Assembly: GCA_027596195.1 (NCBI GenBank)
Contig: JADGJG010000341.1
Span: 1-23,368, forward strand
DNA length: 23,368 bases
Direction of reading: 5' to 3'
Source: Podochytrium sp. JEL0797
Lineage: Eukaryota > Chytridiomycota > Chytridiomycetes > Chytridiales > Chytriomycetaceae
A program made the translations under genes and the position numbers. The notes under the pieces are model-generated. The model was given only the letters and a program-made list of their open reading frames with translations. It was not told the DNA's origin and searched no databases. Below are positions 7,550 to 15,301 of the stretch, piece after piece (position 1 is the stretch's first letter; every line of letters begins with the position of its first letter).

Positions 7550-10500
7550 ATGGATTCCTCGTCACACGCGTTGCTGCTCTCAGAAACGCTTGCCCTGCAA
7601 CGCACACTCATGGAAACACACACCCAACTCCAACTCAACGTTGCTCTCATGTCGAAACAGATGCAAAGCGGTTTATCTGCCGTTGCGCGTGTCCTCGACA
7701 TTTTGGTCAACCCCACCGAGAGTCAAGTCGCAATCACCGAACAAGAACAGATAAAAGACGCGCTTGCGGAAGGTCGTGCCGCAGCTCAAGTTTCTCAAGC
7801 TGCACTGACAGCAGCGACGATCCCTGTCGGAGTCGTTGGCATCAACGCTTTGACTCCTCGACCTCGAAGTGCAAATCCCCCATCCCCGCCAGATCGATAT
7901 CAATATCACTCGGACTGGCAAGAACTGATCCCAAAATCTCCCCGATTGACGAGTCGAGCAATGTCAGAAATTCAAGACGCGTCAGCGAGGATGAGTTACC
8001 AAAAATTGGCGAATAGCGCGAGCTTCAGTCCGCCCGATATATCGAGAGCAGAAGTAAGCTGTTTTTTTCAGTTTCATGTTTCATGACTTTTTTGACGCAC
8101 ACCCCAGAGCAACAATGAATCTCATTTGAACTTGGGTCTGAAATGGGATAGCAACGATATTATTGCAGCTGCAAAACTCGAACAAAAATCATCAACCGAT
8201 TCGTCAAACGAATACATTTCCGCTAGCGGAAAAAGACAAGAATCAAAAAGCAGTAAACGGGAGAGCGTTGTGCGAAGAAACACCACGACAGCCATTCGTC
8301 CACAGCCTCAAACTCTTCCTATTGTCGCTGGCTTGCGAGGGTGGCTGAGCAAAACAATGGTCAACTTTGCTCGCAGCACCGACAACATGGCGTCCTCCCA
8401 AACTTTGCCAATCTATCAACATCAGCCAACCCCACCAGCTCCACAGGCACAGACGAAGAACAGGTTGCTCCTGCGACTGATGCAGGAAAATCAAACCAAT
8501 CAAAGTCTTTCAACGTCCCAGGCAACCCCAACCAGACGCGTTGCACCGTCTGAACAATTCTCACCATCAGCCCCCAAAATTCAAGTCGAAAGCGCCACTC
8601 TCAAATGGCAAAAGTTGCGCGACACCACCATTCGCACCCCCCTTCCAACTGGACCGACTCCGGAATTGTATGGCGCCGTGGCAAAAGTTGTTACACTCAA
8701 CAAAGAAGAACGCGCCGAAAGAGCACGCGCCCATTGGGCAAAACTTCGAGAAGCAGTGCTTGAAAAAGATTCAAGTAAAATGGGAATCTTTTCATCGATT
8801 GCTATATCGGCGTTACCCGATATGGGGAGATTGCAGCAGAAGCTTCAGCCGAATTACGCACATCAATCCAGTCGAATCGTGGCCTACAACTCGTTTGAAG
8901 CGATCGTGCATTGGGCTTTTCTCTGTCCAGCATTTGATGACAAGGGCAACTATATTTCAATCGCACAATATCATCAGAGTTTGGAGTTTCGAATGCACTT
9001 TCTCTGGACAGACGGCTTGAACCCAATGTCACCTTTTTCTGTCATTTTAAACAGTATCTTGATTGGTAGGTCATTGTTTTCTGAATTTGTGGTATTCAAA
9101 TCCATTATCCAGTCGTTTTCACATATGTGCTCGTGCTTGTTCCTTATGAAATCGCGTATACCGACACAGTGGACTCTTTTGCCGCCAAAACATACATGTA
9201 TTTAATTGATCCTTTCCATGCACTCAAGCTCATCCATTTCTTGCAGAATCATTGCATTTCTTTTGGTTGACACGATTCTAAACCTGTTCACGCCCCTGTT
9301 TCCTCCCAAAACTGACTTGAAAGCCAAAGTACGGAGATCCAACGTGTCTTCTTGGAGCCGCCAATATGCTCAAAAGTTTCTTTTACTGGATATTATTACG
9401 ATCGTGAGTGGACGTCGGGTTTTCCTCCTTTGTCCTCCCATTTCTTTGGCCCACCTTTTTTGTCAAACAGATTCCTTGGGCCACATTCGGCACCAACTTA
9501 CTCCCCTTTGGAATCATCTACCTCCTCCGCTGCATCCGTCTCCCACGAATGATGTCGCGAAACCCCCTCCTCATCATCCTGCACCAAAAAATCGAACGCA
9601 TCGTCGGGGTCGGCAATATCCTCAACCGCATGATCCCCGTGGGAGCCATGATTCTGTTTTTTATCCACTTCCAAAGCTGTGCGTTGTACTTTGTGGGGAA
9701 ACTGTATGGGTTTGATACGTGGGATGAACAGTTTACGCATTGGCAGTTGTTTCCGGGTGGGATTCAGGCGGCTTCGGTGGCGGAACGTTATGTGTGGATG
9801 CTTACGCAGGCGGTGGGGAATATTTTCCAGCTCACCTTCAAGTTGAGTTTTTTTTTATCATAACCTTCCCTTCGTCACACCCTGACCCCCCGTTTTTTAA
9901 ATATCAGACCAGAGAGAATTGCAGAGCAAGTGATTACGATGCTGTTTATTATTGTCGGTGCCCTGTTGTACGCAACGTTGGTTGGATTAATTTCCTCCGC
10001 CGCGATAAGGTGCGAGTAGTTGTTTGGTTGCACCCCCCCCCCTCCTCCCTTTCCTCCTTCTCACTCACGCGAACCACCGCCTTTTGCCATAACGCAGTTA
10101 TGATGCTAGTGGCCGTCTTTACCGCCAAAAGATTGACGAGTTGACGGAGTATTTGCACTGGAAAAACATCGACAACGACACGCGAACACGACTCCTCCAA
10201 TTCTACGAGTTCAAATACAAGGGCAAGTACTTTGAAGAACGAGAACTGTTGAACGACATGAATAGCTCGCTGCGCCGAGAATTGTCGGCCATCACATGCA
10301 AACAGTTGATTGACAAGGTTCCGTTTTTGAAACGCGAGATGGGGGATGGAAGGGATCATGTTTATTTGGGCAAGATTGCGACCGTGTTGAGTCCCGTCTA
10401 TTTTATCACGGGGGATATGATCGTGAATCAGGGGGAACAGGCGACGGAGATGTTTTTTATTCTCAGTGGGAAAGTGAATATTTTGGTGAATGGGAATGTG

Positions 10501-10870
10501 GTAGCGTCTTCGGATGGAGGCTTTTTTGGAGGTTTGTACGGGTTTCCTTTCTCCGTCCCTCTTTGTCGCGTCACCAAAAACTGAACGATTTATTTTTTTC
10601 CGTGATTCAGAAGTCGCATTGATTGCCAACATCCCGCGAACAGCGTCCGTCCAAGCCGCCAGCAACTGCAATTTGTACACTTTAACTGCCAAGGATTTTA
10701 ACGCGATTCTTGTCGAGTTTGAAGACATGCGACGCCGCATTGACAAAATCTACAATGAGCGAATGGCCAAAGTGAGGCTCGAGCAAGCGGCACGATTCGC
10801 CATGGACAGGAGGCGGCCGTCCGCAGTCAAACGGCCAAGCGCTGTGGAGGAAAAAGAAGAATCGGATTAA
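7550..10870 (+). CDS. Cyclic-nucleotide-gated ion channel (CNG/HCN superfamily)
   Basis: Eight exons (7550-8053, 8108-9065, 9113-9197, 9247-9403, 9471-9841, 9908-10009, 10098-10531, 10611-10870) encode 956 residues; all seven introns (47-88 nt) restore a single frame. Residues 1-430 are disordered, Ser/Thr/Gln-rich. The six-helix core follows: S1 about 481-505 (YVLVLVPYEIAY), S2 512-528 (LLVDTILNLFTP), S3 553-573, S4 579-598 with Arg at every third position (LLRCIRLPRMMSR), S5 620-645, pore helix about 672-684 and S6 700-724. The C-linker leads into a cyclic-nucleotide-binding domain (about 785-905) with the phosphate-binding cassette FGEVALIANIPRTASV, created by joining exons 7 and 8. The filter region reads QLTFKPE, not the GYG of K+ channels. 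It should be a plasma- or flagellar-membrane cation channel opened by cGMP or cAMP. Such channels serve zoospore phototaxis in Blastocladiella; a similar role here is inferred. Confidence 0.92.
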
Positions 10871-11692
10871 GGGGGAGCTATAAATGGTTATTTTTTTATC
10901 TCAAAAACATTACTTTTCAGCTATGTACGGCTGAAATCACTTTCAGATGGCGCCACATGCCTTAAATAAATGAGGCACTACCTTTTGTTTTCATCAAAAG
11001 GAGTGGGAGGAATTTGTTGAGTATCGACGCGGCTTGCTTCTTCGACACTCGCTCCTCTTTTTTCTCTTCCTCTGAACTCGTGAAAATGGAGGCACTTGCA
11101 CGAGGTGTCTCGAGAAACAAGCGAATCTTCACGACCTATTTAGTTTGTGAAGAGTCTCGTGAAAGGTCGAGAAAGCACAATCTTGATCAAAACACACACA
11201 ACATATGCCTCCAAAACGAGCGGCGGCTCCCGCGCTTGTCCCAAATACATTTAACGAATAAAATACCAATTCGCGTTCCCAAGATCAACTGAATTTCAAA
11301 AACACACCCTTTTTCGAGCCCACACCCTCCCAAATTCACTAGTTTCTCCCCTCAAAGCATCTGACAAACGCTTCTCTTCTCTCAACTCCCGTGACAGGGG
11401 CATTCGCAACCGTTCCCCCAGATATCTTGTCCCTGCCCTGAGGGTTGTTTCAAATGTTTTTGTCGGAGCGTAAACACAGCCCCCCCCTCAGTTCATTCAT
11501 GCTTTCTCGAGCCATCTCCATTTCCCGTGAAAAATCGCCAGAAAAACTTAACCCACTTAGAGGGGGAAAGCAGGCACGGGATGAGGTACCTCGTATTGGC
11601 AACCCGTTATTTTCCAGTGCACGAGATTCACACATTCAGATAATTAAAAACTCATTGTTTTCTTTGGTCCCAATCAGATTGTTTTGAAAACA
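10871..11692. other. Intergenic region without recognisable gene
   Basis: These 822 bp lie between two plus-strand genes. Short open frames are present (for example 11014-11292 and 11445-11687) but have no ATG at the frame's start, no known motif and unremarkable composition. A perfect 7-bp hairpin (CCTTTTG/CAAAAGG) lies at 10981-11001, shortly after the channel gene. The region should hold the channel's 3' UTR and the promoter of the next gene. An unannotated 5' exon encoding a signal peptide for that gene is possible but was not found. Confidence 0.4.
10981..11001. other. Small perfect hairpin after the channel gene
   Basis: Seven-base stem with a seven-base loop, 110 bp downstream of the channel stop codon. 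It could be a 3'-UTR structure or chance. Nothing else supports a function. Confidence 0.3.
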
Positions 11693-11693
11693 A
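11679..11693. promoter_or_regulatory. 15-bp palindrome abutting a start codon
   Basis: TTGTTTT-G-AAAACAA is a perfect inverted repeat with a one-base centre. Its last A is the first base of the proposed ATG of the Cys-rich membrane protein gene. It may be an operator or a leader hairpin, or chance in an AT-rich leader. Confidence 0.3.
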
Positions 11694-12817
11694 TGAACCC
11701 AGTGACCCACGAAAAAAATCTCATCAAAATGACAACGCGTTGTGGTGTTTCGTGGTCCGATGCATCCTCAAATTGCTTTGAGACGTGCTCAACCAATGCA
11801 GACTGTGTGATCCCTTCTCGTGCCATCTGCTTTGCCGGGCTGCCCTCTTGTACTCCAGCCACTAGTCGTTGCGGATCCTCCTGGGCTGACGCCAACTCCC
11901 AATGCTACGAAACCTGTACCAAAAACCAAGACTGTTTGAATGCCTCGCGGCCCGCTTGTTTTGCTGGGTTAACGGCGCAATGCTCTATGACTTCGTTGGC
12001 AGCGCGTGCGCAAACTACGTCTTTCGCCAAGTCGGTATTGGCAGCTCGGTCCACTGGTGTTGCCACTTCTGTCATGTCTATTCTTGCAACCAACACAACT
12101 CAGTCAACTCAAGCCACTCTGGTAGTAACGACGACAGCGTCCGCATCAGCATCCGCAGACAATTCTGCAAATACCAACAACGCGCCGTCGTCGTCATCCA
12201 ACACGGGGCTGATTGTGGGCATCGTCGTCGCACTTGTCCTCGCCGCCATTTTCATCGCCATCTACCTCCACATGAAAAAGTGCGGGCGCGTCGGTGTCCC
12301 CAATTGGTTGCCAAAACTCAAACGCCGAGACTCTGACATGGAAGATGCGGGTGCGCCCAACATTGCCACCAAAGGCGCGACGGCTCTTGTGAGCAATAAC
12401 GCCACCTTGGACCCTATGAATATAATGAACCCACCCGCAAAAGTCACGCTTGAGTCTCTCGAGATGCTCAACAATGCGGACACGTTGGAGCGGCAGCAAG
12501 GAATCATTATGATGCAGCCGATGGATGATGCGGCGTTAGGGCTGGAGATTGTAGGTTCTGGAACCACTGCGGAAGCAAAAGTAGCGGGTCCTTTCCAGCC
12601 CGTGCCGCCAATGGGTCCGCCTTCTTCTGGGATGGCAGCAAGTGTAGCGGGTCCTTTCCAGCCCGTGCCACCAATGGGTCCGCCTCCATCGGTGTGGCAG
12701 GCGTCTATGCCACAATCGACTCCACCGGCGGCAACGCAAATGCAGGCGATTCAAAGCGCGATTTACGATCCTCCTTCAACGCACCGGAAACCCCTCCCAC
12801 AACTCCCTTCTCATTAA
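11693..12817 (+). CDS. Membrane protein with two tandem Cys-rich modules and Pro-rich tail
   Basis: Single exon of 374 residues from the ATG at 11693; a second in-frame ATG at 11729 would trim 12 residues. Residues 16-53 and 59-97 are tandem copies of one Cys-rich module with pattern RCG.SW.DA...C.ETC....DC.....CFAG...C, six or seven Cys each, presumably disulphide-bonded outside the cell. A Ser/Thr/Ala stalk, a transmembrane helix at about 172-192 (GLIVGIVVALVLAAIFIAIYL) and a basic MKKCGRV segment follow. The cytosolic tail carries two copies of VAGPFQPVPPMGPP and ends THRKPLPQLPSH, which contains a class I SH3-ligand pattern (KPLPQLP). No signal peptide precedes the Cys modules, which is odd for a disulphide-rich domain. 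A carbohydrate-binding or wall-binding role is a guess. Confidence 0.75.
   Translation: MNPVTHEKNLIKMTTRCGVSWSDASSNCFETCSTNADCVIPSRAICFAGLPSCTPATSRCGSSWADANSQCYETCTKNQDCLNASRPACFAGLTAQCSMTSLAARAQTTSFAKSVLAARSTGVATSVMSILATNTTQSTQATLVVTTTASASASADNSANTNNAPSSSSNTGLIVGIVVALVLAAIFIAIYLHMKKCGRVGVPNWLPKLKRRDSDMEDAGAPNIATKGATALVSNNATLDPMNIMNPPAKVTLESLEMLNNADTLERQQGIIMMQPMDDAALGLEIVGSGTTAEAKVAGPFQPVPPMGPPSSGMAASVAGPFQPVPPMGPPPSVWQASMPQSTPPAATQMQAIQSAIYDPPSTHRKPLPQLPSH
12581..12684 (+). repeat. Duplicated 41-bp proline-rich coding unit
   Basis: Units at 12581-12621 and 12644-12684 match at 40 of 41 bases with a 63-bp period, so the frame is kept. They duplicate the VAGPFQPVPPMGPP segment of the cytosolic tail. 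The near-identity indicates a recent duplication or gene conversion. Confidence 0.9.
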
Positions 12818-12866
12818 GATAATTTCGTTTTTTCCCAATAACACGCGAGTTGGGTCCAGAATTCCT

Positions 12867-12884
12867 CACGTGATTTTTAATCAC
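12867..12884. promoter_or_regulatory. E-box plus inverted repeat before the Q-rich protein gene
   Basis: CACGTG (12867-12872) overlaps a perfect inverted repeat GTGATT-TTT-AATCAC (12870-12884), ending 15 bp before the start codon. The whole space between this gene and the preceding stop codon is only 82 bp, so these elements must lie in the core promoter or leader. Confidence 0.35.
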
Positions 12885-12899
12885 CAATTTTGATTAAAA

Positions 12900-14398
12900 A
12901 TGGCGACCACCACTCTGCGTGCTGTGACGACCGCGGTGACACTCCCCCCGCCCTTGACGACAGCAGCGACACTGCCACCGCCTGTGACGACGGCCGCCTT
13001 GCCGGCCACGACAGCGCCCACGACGACGTCGGCGGCGGCCAAAGTGACGACGGCACCAGCGGCGCTGACGACGCTCGCGGCGCTGACGACGCAAACCGAC
13101 GCTGCCGCCACGACGACGTCTTCTGCCGCCGCTGTGGCCGCGCCACCCACCAGCGTCAACTGGACACTCATTGGCGGCGTGGCTGGCGGCGTCGTCGCCT
13201 GCATCCTCCTGATTGGCGCAATCTCCTTCTTCACAAAGGCAAACAGAGAGAGCAGGAGAAGAAAGAACCCAGACAACTTTGACCAGCTGTACCACTCAGG
13301 GAGTGGACCCGTCACAGCGCCGAGAGCACAGGTGAGACCTTTTGATTAAATCGAGTGGCATTGAGTGTGCGTGCCAATGTGCGCAAATTGGGTCGCGGTA
13401 TCAACCTCCTCTTTTGCGATCGAATCACCCATGCGAGCGAATACGAAGATCTACGAAAAGAAGAGAGTGCCGTCGCATCAATTTAACCCCTTTTTCGTTT
13501 TTGTGTTGACCCCACACCGCAGAAATCTCCCGTCGAAAACACCCCACGACGCGACACGCGCTCTTCGCCCAACCCCGAACCCGTCTACGAGTCCTACGCC
13601 ATGAAATCTGCCGCGGCCGCCCCTTCTTCAATCCACTCGGGTGGCGAACAAGTGCAATATATGCAACCACAGCAATACAACTCTGTGGCTCCAGCCGTCG
13701 TGGTTATTGCTCAACCATACGAGCAAGAGCGCCAGCAATACTTGCAGCAGCAACAGCAGCAATACAACTCTGTGGCTCCAGCCTCTGCGCAACAGTACGA
13801 CCAGCAGTACTACCTCCAGCAGCAGCAGCAACAGCAATACCAACAACAAGCCGCTTACGCCCAATACTACCAGCAACAGAACCCCAACGTGTCTGTTGTC
13901 GGATACCCATCCCCCGTCGGTGCCGCCCCCGCCGCCGGTGGAGCCAACGGACAACCCGATTACACCGCCCAATGGCAACAATACTTTGCCGAAAATCCCG
14001 GCGCGTATGAGGCTTACATGGCTCAACAGCAAGAAGCCGCGACCGCTGCTGCTGCCGCTAGTGGCAGCGTCGAGGCTACCGCCTACACACACGAATACAC
14101 CTCTGAGGAACCAACACACGCAACTTCTGTTGCTACTGCTGCTGCCCCGAAGCAATTGAACGCGGCCGATTTCGAAACGTACGAAGAGTTTGTGGAGGCT
14201 CAGAACGCCTTGTCTCTCGCGGCAGTGGAATTGGCCCATTCTTCCGCCGTTGGCGCCTCGGTGCCTGTTCAGAGTGCACAGGATGTGGAGTTTGAAGACC
14301 GTATGCGTCAAAAGTTGGCCAAGGAGACGCAATACATTGCTGCGCACAATGCGAGTAAGAAGGAAGAGGAGGAGGGCGTCCCCGCGTATGAAAATTGA
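12900..14398 (+). CDS. Mucin-like single-pass membrane protein with prion-like Q/Y tail
   Basis: Two exons (12900-13331 and 13523-14398), joined across a 191-nt GTGAGA...CAG intron in phase 0, encode 435 residues. Residues 1-85 are a compact Thr/Ala/Pro ectodomain. The transmembrane helix at about 89-112 has a glycine zipper (LIGGVAGGVV) and is followed by TKANRESRRRK, giving a cytosolic tail. After a linker, residues about 185-265 are extremely rich in Gln and Tyr with two QQYNSVAPA copies, a prion-like composition. The final part is Ala/Glu-rich and likely helical, ending EEEEGVPAYEN. The PAYE ending, Q-rich tail and zipper helix link it to the gene at 392-2122, its probable paralogue. There is no signal peptide. 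The function is unknown; a self-associating surface sensor is an inference. Confidence 0.8.
13670..13783 (+). repeat. Duplicated 27-bp QQYNSVAPA coding unit
   Basis: Identical 27-bp stretches at 13670-13696 and 13757-13783, 87 bp (29 codons) apart, lie in the Q/Y-rich tail. CAG and CAA codons are mixed throughout the Q tracts, so the amino acids rather than a pure CAG repeat appear to be kept. Confidence 0.85.
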
Positions 14399-14659
14399 GT
14401 GTGACAAGGCTGGCTGGGAAGAATGTGATTAAAAAAGGAGGTCTGTGGGGATAGAAAATAGTAGAATTATCAGAGAATTATATAAAAAATGAATCGGTTT
14501 CTTGTATAGTTTAATTGATTTCGGTAACGAAGAAAGTGTGCGGCACAAACCAGTGATGAACTCAATCGGCATACAACCAGGTTTTAGTAAGTTGGAGAAG
14601 CGGAACACGGAAGGAATACCGCAACAATAAAATTCTGCCCCCCCTTTAAAAAAGTCAAC
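14399..14659. other. Intergenic, no gene seen
   Basis: This AT-rich stretch follows the Q-rich membrane protein gene and contains likely 3'-UTR sequence. No gene, RNA or repeat was recognised. Confidence 0.4.
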
Positions 14660-14947
14660 ATGTCCCAGTCACCTTCTGTCTCATCAAATCTCGTCTTTCT
14701 TTCTTGCCAGATGAACATGAAACCACGCGGCGGTATGGGCTTCGCTTGCCACCAAGAAGTCATCGCCTACAAAGTTTCCCATCTCTTTCGCCAAATAAAC
14801 ATGAAGACACCCGGCGGTATTGAGTCCAAGGCCATGGTTGTCGTTCACGCGTCGATGCCTGCCAAGAGCCCTCTTGAGGAAGTTGCCGTGTTCCCGGAGA
14901 AAAAGGCAGGAATGGTGCCGTCATCAAGAAAGTGGAGGATGCTTTGA
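14660..14947 (+). CDS. Hypothetical 95-residue ORF with an internal repeat
   Basis: ATG-initiated ORF of 95 codons, doubtful. It contains two related segments 28 residues apart, (Q)MNMKPRGGMGF and (Q)INMKTPGGIES, which are also similar at DNA level (14706 onward against 14790 onward), so it arose by internal duplication. No signal peptide, membrane helix or known motif is present. It is alone on its stretch, downstream of the surface-protein cluster and upstream of the SPFH gene on the same strand. It could be a real small protein, a gene remnant, or part of the 5' region of the next gene. Confidence 0.3.
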   Translation: MSQSPSVSSNLVFLSCQMNMKPRGGMGFACHQEVIAYKVSHLFRQINMKTPGGIESKAMVVVHASMPAKSPLEEVAVFPEKKAGMVPSSRKWRML

Positions 14948-15301
14948 TGTTCAAATAGTGTTATCTTATACCAACTCATGCCGTGCTGATTTTTTGACGT
15001 ATAACAAGAAGTCGACAGGAGACTTCCACTCTTCCTTATTCCATTAAGGGAGAGTAGATGTTGACGGGGTTGAGTCTCCGAACGATGACTTCAACGGGAA
15101 ACTGATTTGATTTATGTCGCATTGCACATGGAATGCGAATATGCTACAGTTCATTTCTCGTCGTCAGCCTCCAAGCCTCCACCGAAACGCCAAATGACTT
15201 CATTGATGTTCTGCAGCCCCCAACAAAAATTGCGGACTTCCTGCCACTTTTTTGCCACGCCGCGCCCCGAAGAACAGAAAAAAACCTCCCAGAAACCACA
15301 A
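14948..15301. promoter_or_regulatory. Upstream region of the SPFH gene
   Basis: The SPFH reading frame is open back to about 15107, but the upstream part has Cys/His-rich, unconserved-looking sequence. The ATG at 15302 with an A at -3 is the better start. The stretch is therefore taken as promoter plus 5' UTR. No other element was recognised. Confidence 0.4.

Noticed and set aside
9949..10746. 265-codon minus-strand frame
   Set aside because: Lies across exons and introns of the well-supported channel gene and has no recognisable domain.
11014..11292. 92-codon plus-strand frame between channel and Cys-rich gene
   Set aside because: Begins at a non-ATG codon, no motif, no codon bias like the neighbours.
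13670..13880. Possible CRISPR-like or microsatellite array
   Set aside because: The repeats are in-frame Gln/Tyr codons inside an exon with no regular spacer structure, in a eukaryotic genome.
13628..14407. 259-codon minus-strand frame rich in Leu and Val
   Set aside because: Mirror image of the Gln-rich coding sequence; CAG/CAA repeats read as Leu/Val runs on the other strand.
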